Assembly: GCF_963675305.1 (NCBI RefSeq)
Contig: NZ_OY776147.1
Span: 2,976,001 to 3,040,000, forward strand
Origin: an uncultured Hyphomonas sp.
GTDB lineage: Bacteria; Pseudomonadota; Alphaproteobacteria; Caulobacterales; Hyphomonadaceae
Direction: 5' to 3'
DNA: 64,000 nucleotides
Shown: positions 8,570 through 16,692 of the stretch, piece after piece
How the letters are laid out: every line of letters begins with the position of its first letter
How positions within the stretch are numbered: the stretch's first letter is position 1
Position numbers and translations under genes: made by a program
Notes under the pieces: model-generated
Databases searched by the model: none
The model's input: the letters and a program-made list of their open reading frames with translations, nothing else
What the model was told of the DNA's origin: nothing

Positions 8570-8589
8570 CACCTGGCCTTGAAAGCCGC

Positions 8590-9273
8590 TCAGGCAAACA
8601 CCTCGCCATAACCCGCTGACAGAGCCGCCGGCACGCGCTTGCGCACCATGGTGCCGGACATGATGTCGTGAAGGCAGCGGCGGTCTTTGCGGAACAGGCC
8701 CATGACATAGCCGGCACAGAGCGGCACCATATTGACGACGAAACGCCCCAGCGTATTCCGCATGATGACACCGCCAAGGCCCGGCTTGCCGCCGTCCCGG
8801 TCCGTCACGACAGCGCCGACCAACATCTTGCCAAGCGTGGCCTGAAGGCGGGATGCCTCCATGGCAATATTGTAGAAGCTTTCAAGACACCCCCAGAGAA
8901 GCGCATAGCCGAACAGGACAACACCGGCTGCATTCTCTTCCGCGCTGTCCATCGGGGCTTCGATGTAAATGGACAGCTGCCGACCGATGTCTTCGTGGAA
9001 CATCAGGAAGACCAGTCCCCAGACGAGCAGTTCATCCACGATCCGGGCGATCACGCGGCGGCCCCAGACAGGCTTGCCGCCGACCGTGCTGCTGTCTGTC
9101 GAGGGAAACGGGATACCGCCGCCGGAAGGTGCGCGGTCTCCGGCCGCCTCGCGTTCGCGCTGAAGAAAGGCTTCAGCCTGTGAGGACAAAGCCTGCGATT
9201 GGGCTGGCCGGGTCGTGCGCCGGCTGGCAGCGCCTGAAGACTTCTTTCCGAAAACCGGTTTCTGCGTGGTCAT
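8590..9273 (-). CDS. RDD family membrane protein
   Basis: 227-residue protein with a polar, Arg/Ser/Gln-rich N-terminus of about 75 residues and then an RDD domain: GRRVIARIVDELLVWGLVFL carries the Arg-Asp-Asp-like signature (R, D and E), followed by two more hydrophobic segments, LQATLGKMLVG and the late RRCLHDIMSGTMV typical of RDD proteins. Inner membrane; some relatives are implicated in transport but biochemistry is largely unknown. It converges on the helicase gene, with 20 bp between stops. Confidence 0.86.
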   Translation of the reverse strand: MTTQKPVFGKKSSGAASRRTTRPAQSQALSSQAEAFLQREREAAGDRAPSGGGIPFPSTDSSTVGGKPVWGRRVIARIVDELLVWGLVFLMFHEDIGRQLSIYIEAPMDSAEENAAGVVLFGYALLWGCLESFYNIAMEASRLQATLGKMLVGAVVTDRDGGKPGLGGVIMRNTLGRFVVNMVPLCAGYVMGLFRKDRRCLHDIMSGTMVRKRVPAALSAGYGEVFA

Positions 9274-9375
9274 GGGATCCCCTTCACTCCTGAGTTGATT
9301 GGATCACAATCCTCTGGAGATTTTTCAAAAAGGGGCGTTCAATTTTTTCCGGCGCCGTTAAGGACTTCGATTGCC

Positions 9376-9570
9376 TCAGAGCCCGTCGAACTTCCGGCGC
9401 AGATCGCGGTCCTGATCTAGGACGGCGCGTTCCAGAACCTCAACCCGGTCACGCAGGCGGGAAAGCTCCTCATCCTTGCGGCTGGACGCTTTCGGGCGCT
9501 CCGGCCCGCGGATGAGCGTGGCGAGGATCAGCAACAGGAGAAAGATCACAAAAGGGTACAGCAAGGGCAT
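9376..9570 (-). CDS. PspB-like small membrane protein
   Basis: 64 residues: one N-terminal membrane helix (LLYPFVIFLLLLILATLI), a short basic linker and a C-terminal heptad region (LSRLRDRVEVLERAVLDQD), the layout and ending of phage-shock protein B. PspB normally works with PspC in envelope-stress signalling; neither pspA nor pspC is nearby. A strong AGGAGA site precedes the ATG. It is the downstream member of a two-gene set with another PspB-like gene, 63 bp apart. Confidence 0.72.
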   Translation of the reverse strand: MPLLYPFVIFLLLLILATLIRGPERPKASSRKDEELSRLRDRVEVLERAVLDQDRDLRRKFDGL

Positions 9571-9633
9571 TGTCTTATCTCCTGTTCAATGGGTGGGATG
9601 GCGCGGCGGGGACTGGCTCATGACGGGAAAGGT

Positions 9634-9864
9634 TCAGGCGAGTCGGGAAATCTCCTCACTGAGATGCTTGTCACCGTCGGTGACGATTTTCTCGAGGACG
9701 CGGACACGCTCCTTCAGGCGGGCGACTTCCTGGGTCATGCGGTCGAATTCGACATCGGACGCACGGTCATTGGCTCGCATTTCCTTGAAACGCATGTGGT
9801 CGCGCCAAGCTTTCGTACCGAAAACAATCGCCACGATGACGACAACCATCTGAAACGGATCCAT
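9634..9864 (-). CDS. PspB-like small membrane protein
   Basis: 76 residues: an N-terminal membrane helix (MVVVIVAIVFG) followed by a charged helix ending in VARLKERVRVLEKIVTDGD, matching PspB in length and coiled-coil tail. The start chosen is the ATG at 9864: AGGAGG lies exactly 9 nt before it, whereas the ATG at 9873 touches the ribosome-binding site and would leave no spacer. An overlapping set of TGTTC/GAACA half-sites lies 40-62 bp upstream and may control both PspB-like genes. Function in envelope stress is inferred from family only. Confidence 0.72.
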   Translation of the reverse strand: MDPFQMVVVIVAIVFGTKAWRDHMRFKEMRANDRASDVEFDRMTQEVARLKERVRVLEKIVTDGDKHLSEEISRLA

Positions 9865-9903
9865 AGACCCCATCCTCCTAATTCATATCGACAAACGATA
9901 TAT

Positions 9904-9926
9904 GGTGTTCCCTGAACACCTGTTCA
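9904..9926. promoter_or_regulatory. Palindromic operator candidate upstream of PspB-like genes
   Basis: GGTGTTC-CCT-GAACACC (perfect 7-bp arms, 9904-9920) overlaps TGAAC-ACCT-GTTCA (9913-9926), giving three alternating TGTTC half-sites. It lies 40-62 bp upstream of the 9864 start, where an operator would overlap a promoter. The binding protein is unknown. GAAC-N4-GTTC resembles the Gram-positive-type LexA box, whereas alphaproteobacterial LexA usually uses GTTC-N7-GTTC. Confidence 0.4.
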
Positions 9927-9972
9927 AGGAAAATCGTATGAAATCGGAAAAACGGGAAGGATGGGCCGGGAA

Positions 9973-10428
9973 CTAGCGGCCGGTGGAGCCGAAGCCTCCT
10001 GCCCCGCGTTCGGTCTCGTCGAGGCTGTCGACGGCTTGCCAGGCAAGGCGTGTGACCGGGGCCAGCACCAGCTGGGCGATCCGCTCACCGCGCTGGATGG
10101 TGAAGGCATCCTGTCCGAGATTGACAAGGATCACCTTGATCTCACCGCGATAATCGCTGTCGATCGTGCCCGGCGTGTTGAGGCAGGTCAGGCCGTGCTT
10201 GGCGGCAAGACCGGAGCGCGGACGCACCTGAATCTCATAGCCCTGCGGGATCGCGACGCTGAGCCCTGTCGGCACCATGGCCCGTTCCCCGGGCGCCAGC
10301 ACCATCGGCTCGCCTTCGGGCACGGCCGCGCGCACATCCATCCCGGCAGAACCGGCGGTTTCATAAGCGGGCAGCTGAAGCCCTTCGAAATGCGGGAGCG
10401 GCAGGACCGCGACATTAACCTCGTTCAT
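9973..10428 (-). CDS. dut: Deoxyuridine 5'-triphosphate nucleotidohydrolase
   Basis: 151-residue trimeric dUTPase, hydrolysing dUTP to dUMP and pyrophosphate to keep uracil out of DNA and supply dTMP synthesis. All five motifs are present in order: AGSAGMDVRA, RPRSGLAAKHGL, NTPGTIDSDYRGEIKV, GERIAQLVLAPV and the C-terminal arm RGAGGFGSTGR. It lies downstream of coaBC on the same strand (51-bp gap), a conserved alphaproteobacterial neighbourhood. Confidence 0.97.
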   Translation of the reverse strand: MNEVNVAVLPLPHFEGLQLPAYETAGSAGMDVRAAVPEGEPMVLAPGERAMVPTGLSVAIPQGYEIQVRPRSGLAAKHGLTCLNTPGTIDSDYRGEIKVILVNLGQDAFTIQRGERIAQLVLAPVTRLAWQAVDSLDETERGAGGFGSTGR

Positions 10429-10479
10429 GCCCGCAGCGGTGCGGGAGTCGGCAGATCAAGTCAAGCAGGCAGAGGCGGC

Positions 10480-11712
10480 CTATTCTGCCGCGAGTTTCGC
10501 TTCGTCGCCTGAGCCGTCTAGCGCTTCGGCAATCTTCTGCGCGAGGCGGCGAGCGACGGCATCCTTGCCCATACGGGGCCAGCGGTCGATGCCGCCCTGC
10601 GTCACCAGCGCGATCTCGTTTTCGGTGCCGCCCATGACATCGCCGGAGACGTCATTGGCGACAATCCAGTCACAGCCCTTGCGCTTCAACTTGGCGGCAG
10701 CGTGGTCTTCGACATCATTGGTCTCGGCGGCAAAGCCGATCACCAGCGCAGGGCGATGCTTGCGCTTGTTGGAGATGGTGCGGAGGATGTCCGGGTTCTC
10801 GGCGAGTTCCATGGACGGCGTCGCACTGCCGGCGCCCTTGATCTTCAGCTTCTTCGTGGCGGCACGCGCCGGGCGCCAGTCAGCAACGGCGGCAACGCTG
10901 ACGAAGACATCTGCAGGCAGGGCCTCCTCGACGGCTTTCAGCATCTGGCGGGCCGTCTCGACCTTTACCAGGTCCACACCGCGCGGCGCTTCAAGTGCGA
11001 CTGGCCCTGAGACCAGCGTCACCCGCGCGCCCTCAGCGGCGAGCGCCCCGGCAATGGCATAGCCCTGCCGGCCGGAAGAATGGTTCGACAGGAAGCGGAC
11101 CGGGTCCAGCGGTTCACGCGTCGGCCCGGCGGTGACGACACAGTGCGTGCCTTCGAGAGCGCCCTGCCCGTTGCCTGCCAGCTGGCGTTCAATCTCGGCG
11201 ACAATGGCCGGCACCTGCGGCAAACGGCCGGGGCCGAACTCTCCGCAGGCCATTGCGCCTTCGTCCGGCTCCATGACGGTGACGCCATCGGCACGCAGCT
11301 GGGCCACATTCCTTTCTGTCGCCGCATGCTGCCACATGCGCACATTCATCGCGGGCACCATTAGCACAGGCGTGTCGGTCGCGAGCAGCGTAGTGGAGGC
11401 AAGATCATTGGCATGGCCATGCACGGCCTTCGCCATCAGGTCCGCTGTGGCCGGGCAAACGACAACAAGGTCAGCCGAACGCGACAGCTGGATGTGTCCC
11501 ATCTCCGCCTCGTCATCCAAATCGAAAAGCTCGGTGAAAACCTTCTCGCCCGACAAAGCCGAGACAGACAGCGGCGTCACAAATTGCGACCCGCCGGAAG
11601 TGAGGATGCAACGGCAGGCAATGCCGCGCCGGCCCAGCTCTCGGATCAGTTCAAGGCTCTTATAGGCAGCGATACCGCCGCCAATGATCAGCAGGATACG
11701 TTTGTCACTCAT
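10480..11712 (-). CDS. coaBC: Bifunctional phosphopantothenoylcysteine decarboxylase / synthetase
   Basis: 410-residue fused CoaBC for coenzyme A synthesis. The N-terminal flavin decarboxylase CoaC (residues 1-190) carries IIGGGIAAYKSLELIREL, the ITSGGSQFVTP-like loop as LTSGGSQFVTP and the PAMNVRMW motif. The C-terminal CoaB synthetase (190-400) starts with VTAGPTREPLDPVRFLSNHS and includes a later KRKGCDWIVAND-type segment. Full length for the family. It lies upstream of dut on the same strand. Confidence 0.97.
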   Translation of the reverse strand: MSDKRILLIIGGGIAAYKSLELIRELGRRGIACRCILTSGGSQFVTPLSVSALSGEKVFTELFDLDDEAEMGHIQLSRSADLVVVCPATADLMAKAVHGHANDLASTTLLATDTPVLMVPAMNVRMWQHAATERNVAQLRADGVTVMEPDEGAMACGEFGPGRLPQVPAIVAEIERQLAGNGQGALEGTHCVVTAGPTREPLDPVRFLSNHSSGRQGYAIAGALAAEGARVTLVSGPVALEAPRGVDLVKVETARQMLKAVEEALPADVFVSVAAVADWRPARAATKKLKIKGAGSATPSMELAENPDILRTISNKRKHRPALVIGFAAETNDVEDHAAAKLKRKGCDWIVANDVSGDVMGGTENEIALVTQGGIDRWPRMGKDAVARRLAQKIAEALDGSGDEAKLAAE

Positions 11713-11797
11713 GGGTCCCGGGTCGTCTTTCCGGCCCTGTCTTAACCCAGAATCCTTGCGTTACCGCCATGAAATTCGCGTGAAAACACAGTGCGCG

Positions 11798-12265
11798 TTA
11801 AGGATTCACCCGGATCGTCGGCGGGCGAACCGGCGTTTCCTCATGCCGCTCGGCCAGGTCGATCCCGTAAGCGGTGTACGAGACGCGAGGGCTCGCCCCG
11901 ATGCGGATCAGTTTCATCTGGCTGCGGTGGGGCCCGGTTTGCGCCGTCTCCTTTAGCTTGCGCACGCCCGGCTGTACGATGGATACGCGATTGCCACGGA
12001 ACACCCGGATCCCGGACGTGCCGGGAATCCCTCGCGCCGCGCGGACATCCACGAAAACCATTGGGCTGGCGCGCTTTCCGGTCACCGGCGCGCCGCTGAG
12101 CTTCGGCACGGCATCGGGGGAAGAACGGGGCTTCGGCGGCGTTTTGCGCACTTGCTCCAGCTGCGCGACCGCCTCCGGCGTGGGCTGGCCTGACCCGGCA
12201 ATCTGGGCGGCCACGGGCGACGCCAGCAAGACACCAAGCAGGGCTGAGGCAATATAGCCTTTCAT
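11798..12265 (-). CDS. Hypothetical exported protein
   Basis: 155-residue protein with a clear Sec signal peptide (MKGYIASALLGVLLASPVAA, cleavage after AQ-like residues) and a basic, Pro-rich mature part. No recognised domain. The AGGAAAGGACCTGCC context before the ATG gives a good ribosome-binding site. It lies between ubiB and coaBC on the same strand, interrupting the usual ubiB-coaBC adjacency. Function unknown. Confidence 0.62.
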   Translation of the reverse strand: MKGYIASALLGVLLASPVAAQIAGSGQPTPEAVAQLEQVRKTPPKPRSSPDAVPKLSGAPVTGKRASPMVFVDVRAARGIPGTSGIRVFRGNRVSIVQPGVRKLKETAQTGPHRSQMKLIRIGASPRVSYTAYGIDLAERHEETPVRPPTIRVNP

Positions 12266-12391
12266 GGCAGGTCCTTTCCTCGGGAGCTGCCGTGACTGTA
12301 AGGCGATGCTTAAGGCGCGTTAACACTTTACTCCATTAAGGGGAGTTTCCCGCGTCCGGGTCGTCACACTCGCGAGAAATTCGCGTCCTGC

Positions 12392-13912
12392 CTATTTGAA
12401 GGCCCAGACGGCGAGGCCCGCCAGCGCGACGACAAGCCCGAACCAGCCCCACCAGGGCGCAAATGATTTCTTCGCCGGCGGCGGCGCATCTTCCAGTTCA
12501 TGCGCCATGAAGGCTTCGAACCGGTCCATGACTTCCGGTAGGCGTTTCAGCCGGTTCGTCACTTCACGGACATTGTCGGACACAAGCTTCGCGGCGCCCT
12601 GCGGGCCGAAACTGCGGCGGATCCAGCTTTCGACAACGGGCTCGGAGGCGTTCCAGATATTGTGGGTCGGATCGATAGCACGCGCGACGCCTTCCACCTG
12701 CACCATCGTCTTCTGCAGGAGAACAAGTTCCGGGCGCAGGGACATGCCGAACGTGTGCGTGTAATCGAACAGCTGCAGCAGCACCCGGCCCATGGAGACT
12801 TCCTCGGCCGGCTTGCCATGGATCGGCTCGCCGATCGTACGCAGCGCCTGCGCGAACTCACCCACCGACTGCGAAGCCGGCACATAGCCTGCCTCGAAAT
12901 GCACTTCGGCAACGCGGACATAATCCCGCTTCAGAAAGCCCCAGAGGATCTCCGCCAGGAAACGCCGTTCCGTCATGCCGATCCGGCCGATAATGCCGAA
13001 ATCGATCAGGGCGATCTTGCCCTCCGGTGTCAGGATCAGATTGCCTTCATGCATGTCGGCATGAAAAACGCCGTGCTCGATGGCATTGGTCAGGAAGCCG
13101 CGGGTGATGTCGTTTGCCAGCGCCTTGCGGTCGATGCCCGGCTGGTCCAGCGCGGTCGGGTCGGTCAGCGGTTTGCCATCGACCCAGTCGATGGTCAGCA
13201 CACGGCGGCCGGTCCGGTCCCAGTCGACTTTCGGGACCTGGAAATAGCCGTTCTTCTCGCTGAGCGCGCGCATCTCGTCCGCCCCGCCTGCTTCTAGGCG
13301 GAGGTCTGTCTCGCGCATCATGGCCGTGGCGATGGTTTCAGTGAAGGCGACCGGCTTCAGGCGCCGGCTCTCGACCGAAATGCCCTCAATGGTCCGCGCG
13401 GCTCGCTTCATCGCCGAGAGCTCTTTGGACAGCTGTTCCTCGATCTTAGGGCGCAGGATCTTCACGGCCCGCTGTCCATCCGGCAGGTCCATACGGTGAA
13501 CCTGCGCCAGGGAGGCTGCGGCGACAGGTTCGGAAAGGTCTGCAAACAGACGGTCTGCCTCGGCCGCGCCGAATTCCGTTACCAGAGCCGCGCGGGCAGC
13601 TTTCATGGAGAAAGGCGGCAGCTTGTCTTTCAGATGGTCGAGGTCGGAGGTGACTTCCGTGCCGAAAACGTCCGGACGCGTGGCGAGGAACTGGCCGAGC
13701 TTGATATAGGCCGGGCCCAGCCCTTCAAGGGCACGCGCCAGGCGCTGGCCGGGCCGCCCGCGGGCGCCGCCCGTGAACAGGCGCAGCGTACCGCCCGCAA
13801 CCCGCGCCGACAGCGGCAGGCGGGACTGATAGTCCGCCGGCAGGATGACGTCATGCCGCGCCAGCGCGATGCCGGCACGCATCAGCCGCCTGTAGTCTCC
13901 GATCAGCCCCAA
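12392..13912 (-). CDS. ubiB: UbiB/ADCK-type ubiquinone biosynthesis kinase-like protein
   Basis: 506-residue membrane-anchored atypical kinase needed for ubiquinone biosynthesis (extraction of lipid intermediates). Motifs: the KxGQ signature as YIKLGQFLATRPD near residue 72, the invariant Lys in RAVKILRPK, the catalytic loop FHADMHEGNLIL, and the metal-binding DFG as LIDFGIIGRI. A C-terminal hydrophobic helix (WWGWFGLVVALAGLAVWAF) anchors it in the inner membrane. ubiE, its usual partner, lies upstream on the same strand, but a small opposite-strand gene occupies the 268 bp between them. Confidence 0.96.
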   Translation of the reverse strand: MGLIGDYRRLMRAGIALARHDVILPADYQSRLPLSARVAGGTLRLFTGGARGRPGQRLARALEGLGPAYIKLGQFLATRPDVFGTEVTSDLDHLKDKLPPFSMKAARAALVTEFGAAEADRLFADLSEPVAAASLAQVHRMDLPDGQRAVKILRPKIEEQLSKELSAMKRAARTIEGISVESRRLKPVAFTETIATAMMRETDLRLEAGGADEMRALSEKNGYFQVPKVDWDRTGRRVLTIDWVDGKPLTDPTALDQPGIDRKALANDITRGFLTNAIEHGVFHADMHEGNLILTPEGKIALIDFGIIGRIGMTERRFLAEILWGFLKRDYVRVAEVHFEAGYVPASQSVGEFAQALRTIGEPIHGKPAEEVSMGRVLLQLFDYTHTFGMSLRPELVLLQKTMVQVEGVARAIDPTHNIWNASEPVVESWIRRSFGPQGAAKLVSDNVREVTNRLKRLPEVMDRFEAFMAHELEDAPPPAKKSFAPWWGWFGLVVALAGLAVWAFK

Positions 13913-13992
13913 ACCGTGCTCCTGAATTCACTGGAACCGGACATAGCCGCAGTGCGTTGATAAATCACGAAACAATCTGAAAGGAGGTCATC

Positions 13993-14169
13993 ATGGCCAA
14001 GCCCGCTGGTTCGAGTGTCACCAAGTGGCTCTATTTCATTGCAGGCGCCCTGGTCGCCGGCCCGATCGGCTTTACGCTCTACCATTTTATGGAGGCACCC
14101 GGCGCCGACACCTCTGCCGGTGTCGAAATCTCGATCAGTGAAGACGGGATCCGCGTCGACGAAAACTGA
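13993..14169 (+). CDS. Small membrane protein between ubiE and ubiB
   Basis: 58-residue frame preceded by a very strong AAAGGAGG site 6 nt before the ATG. The product starts MAKPAGSSVTKWLYFIAG with one membrane helix (about residues 11-30, WLYFIAGALVAGPIGFTLYH) and an acidic tail ending GIRVDEN. It runs opposite to ubiE and ubiB, filling the gap between them and ending 12 bp from the ubiE stop. I recognise no family. Real gene likely because of the ribosome-binding site and membrane topology; function unknown. Confidence 0.62.
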   Translation: MAKPAGSSVTKWLYFIAGALVAGPIGFTLYHFMEAPGADTSAGVEISISEDGIRVDEN

Positions 14170-14180
14170 CAGGAGCCGCA

Positions 14181-14981
14181 TCAGACGGCCCAGCCGAAGT
14201 GCAGGGCCGCAATACCGCCTGAATAGTTCGTAACGGAAACGTTCGAGAACCCGGCGCTTTCGATCTCCGCACGGAAGGTCTCCTGATCGGGGAATTTCCG
14301 GATCGATTCCACGAGATACTGATAGCTTTCCTTGTCGCCCGCGACGAGGCTGCCGAGCTGCGGGATCACGTTGAAGCTGTACTTGTCATACGCCGCCTGC
14401 AGGGCGGGCGCCGTCATGTGGCTGAACTCCAGCACGGCAAGACGGCCACCCGGCTTCAGCACGCGGCGAAATTCCTTCAGGCCAGCGACGCGGTCGGCAA
14501 AATTGCGGATGCCGAATGATACTGTGACCACATCGAAACTGTTGTCGGCCCAGGGCAGATTCTGGCCGTCGGCGCAGACCCAGTCCAGCCGGCCTTCCCA
14601 TTTCGCATTGTCGGCGCGTGCCTTGCCCGCTTCCAGCATGGCGTCATTGATGTCTGAGACAATCGCCGTTGCCGGCTTGTCGATGCCGCGGCGCTTGCCG
14701 GCCTTGTCGGCCAGTTCCAGGAAAGCCCGGGCCAGCTCACCCGTGCCGCCCGCCACATCGAGGTGGCGCTCGCCCGGCTGAGGGTTCACGCGGTTCATCG
14801 CATCATGTTTCCACAGGCGGTGCACACCGGCGGACATGAGATCGTTCATCAGGTCGTAGCGCGACGCAACGGAGCGGAACACGGTTTTGACGCGCGCCAC
14901 TTTTTCGCTTTCGGTCACTTCTTCGAAACCGAAGGAAACCTTGCGCTCTGTTTCAGGTTCAGCAGACATGCGCGCCACCAT
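14181..14981 (-). CDS. ubiE: Demethylmenaquinone/ubiquinone C-methyltransferase
   Basis: SAM-dependent methyltransferase (266 residues from the first ATG; the ATG at 14969 is an alternative) acting on 2-octaprenyl-6-methoxy-benzoquinol in ubiquinone synthesis. Motifs: YDLMNDLMSAGVHRLWK, SAM-binding HLDVAGGTGELA, the VTVSFGIRNFADR signature and LKPGGRLAVLEFS, ending in GGIAALHFGW, all diagnostic of UbiE/COQ5. It is divergent from mutM with 36 bp between starts, a conserved alphaproteobacterial arrangement. Confidence 0.97.
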   Translation of the reverse strand: MVARMSAEPETERKVSFGFEEVTESEKVARVKTVFRSVASRYDLMNDLMSAGVHRLWKHDAMNRVNPQPGERHLDVAGGTGELARAFLELADKAGKRRGIDKPATAIVSDINDAMLEAGKARADNAKWEGRLDWVCADGQNLPWADNSFDVVTVSFGIRNFADRVAGLKEFRRVLKPGGRLAVLEFSHMTAPALQAAYDKYSFNVIPQLGSLVAGDKESYQYLVESIRKFPDQETFRAEIESAGFSNVSVTNYSGGIAALHFGWAV

Positions 14982-15017
14982 AGTTACCCCGTAAGCCCTA
15001 GGCTATATGCCATAACC

Positions 15018-15863
15018 ATGCCTGAATTACCCGAAGTCGAGACAGTTCGCCGCGGCCTCGCCCCCGTCATGGAGGGGCGGACGATTGTGTCGCTGACCCA
15101 GAACCGCGCCGACCTGCGCTTCCCCTTCCCCGAACGCTTCGCTGAGCGAGTCTCAGGGCAGAAAATTGTGCGGCTTGGACGGCGGGCGAAATTCCTGACG
15201 GTGGAACTGTCATCCGGCGAGATCCTGGTGATGCATCTCGGCATGACCGGACGCTTCACCGTGAGCGGTCATGCGACAGCCCGCTACAAGCACGAGACAG
15301 GCACAGATCCGGCCCATGATCATGTCGTTATAGTCCTGGATAGTCATGATATAGTCACCTACAATGACCCCCGCAGGTTCGGTTTCATGGAGCTCTGGCC
15401 TGCCGAGCAATTCCAGGCTTATCCACGGTTAATGGCCATGGGACCGGAACCGCTCAGCAACCATTTCTCGGCCGCGTATCTGGACACTGCCCTGAAGGGC
15501 AAGAAAGCCCCGATCAAGGCAGCGCTGCTGGACCAGTCGGTCATCGCAGGCCTTGGAAACATTTATGTTTGCGAGGCGCTCTGGCGGGCGAAAATCTCGC
15601 CGAAACGCCTGTCTCAGAGCATCCCCGGCCAGCGCGCCGCCCGGCTTGCTCCTGCAATAAATGATGTGATTGCAGAAGCCATAGAGGCTGGCGGATCTTC
15701 CATTTCGGACTTTGCCAGCGCCAGCGGCGAACTCGGCTATTTTCAGCACCGCTTCGCCGTCTATGACCGCGAGGGCCAGCCCTGCCCGGCTTGCGGCACA
15801 ATCATCAAACGCCTCGTCCAGTCCGGCCGGTCGACTTTCTACTGCCCCTCCTGCCAGCGCTGA
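15018..15863 (+). CDS. mutM: Formamidopyrimidine-DNA glycosylase
   Basis: 281-residue base-excision repair enzyme removing 8-oxoguanine and FaPy lesions. The protein begins PELPEVETVRRGL with catalytic Pro2 and Glu3 after Met removal; the Lys near residue 60 (RRAKFL) is conserved. The helix-two-turn-helix carries LLDQSVIAGLGNIYVCEALW, and the C-terminal zinc finger has PCPACGTIIK...FYCPSCQR (four Cys). The ATG at 15018 gives this exact N-terminus; longer upstream reading is not used. Confidence 0.98.
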   Translation: MPELPEVETVRRGLAPVMEGRTIVSLTQNRADLRFPFPERFAERVSGQKIVRLGRRAKFLTVELSSGEILVMHLGMTGRFTVSGHATARYKHETGTDPAHDHVVIVLDSHDIVTYNDPRRFGFMELWPAEQFQAYPRLMAMGPEPLSNHFSAAYLDTALKGKKAPIKAALLDQSVIAGLGNIYVCEALWRAKISPKRLSQSIPGQRAARLAPAINDVIAEAIEAGGSSISDFASASGELGYFQHRFAVYDREGQPCPACGTIIKRLVQSGRSTFYCPSCQR

Positions 15864-15957
15864 TGGCCCCTTGTTTAGCCTGCCTCAATAGTGAGTTCTC
15901 TTTACAAACTCACTTCGATCGGCGAGCGTCTGGAAAACACTGGAGGAGGCCTGAAAC

Positions 15958-16689
15958 ATGGCAAATGGGGCAGCTCTGATCATTGGCGCAGGCGATGCAA
16001 CTGGCGGCGCAATCGCAAAGGCTTTCGCCCGCGACGGCCTGACGGCCTGCGTCACGCGCCGCCCGCGCAACCTGTCCGACCTCGATGCGCTGGTCGGGTC
16101 GATCGAGGCTGAGGGCGGTACGGCGCACGCCTTTGGCGTCGATGCCCGCAGCGAAGACGAGACGATTGCCTTGTTCGACCAGGTGGAGGCCGACATCGGC
16201 CCGATAGAGGCCTGCGTCTTCAATATCGGCGCAAATGTCCGCTTCCCCATCACGGAGATGACAAGCCGCGTCTACCAGAAGGTCTGGGAGATGGCCGCGT
16301 TTGCAGGTTTTCTCGCCGGCCGCGAAGCGGCGCGGGTGATGAGCCCGCGTGGACGCGGGACGATCATTTTCACCGGCGCCACAGCTGCCATTCGGGGCGG
16401 CGCGGGCTTTTCCGCTTTTGCTGGCGCCAAGCATGCGCTCCGCGCGCTTGCCCAGTCCATGGCGCGGGAACTCGGCCCCAAGGGCATCCACGTTGCCCAT
16501 GTCGTGATCGATGGCGCAATCGATTCCGCTTTCATCCGGGACATGCTGCCGGACGCCGCCGAACGTCGCGAGCGGGATGGACTGCTGATCCCTGACGAGA
16601 TCGCGAAGAACTATGTCTGGCTGCACAACCAGCATCGCTCTGCCTGGACACACGAGCTGGATCTACGGCCCTGGTGCGAGCCCTGGTAA
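15958..16689 (+). CDS. SDR-family protein with altered catalytic residues
   Basis: 243-residue Rossmann-fold protein of the short-chain dehydrogenase family. The cofactor motif near the start is LIIGAGDATGGAIAKAF. The usual catalytic Ser region reads IIFTGATAAIRGG and the YxxxK motif reads FAGAK (about residues 160-164): Lys is kept but Tyr is Phe, and the Ser position is not Ser. The rest of the fold (GIHVAHVVIDGAID) is intact. Either a divergent reductase or a non-dehydrogenase member. The start ATG follows GGAGGAGG. It converges on the TAXI gene with 3 bp between stops. Confidence 0.86.
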   Translation: MANGAALIIGAGDATGGAIAKAFARDGLTACVTRRPRNLSDLDALVGSIEAEGGTAHAFGVDARSEDETIALFDQVEADIGPIEACVFNIGANVRFPITEMTSRVYQKVWEMAAFAGFLAGREAARVMSPRGRGTIIFTGATAAIRGGAGFSAFAGAKHALRALAQSMARELGPKGIHVAHVVIDGAIDSAFIRDMLPDAAERRERDGLLIPDEIAKNYVWLHNQHRSAWTHELDLRPWCEPW

Positions 16690-16692
16690 GCC

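Noticed and set aside
13903..14181. Minus-strand frame between ubiE and ubiB
   Set aside because: No ribosome-binding site and no domain; the plus-strand 58-residue frame has AAAGGAGG and a membrane helix.
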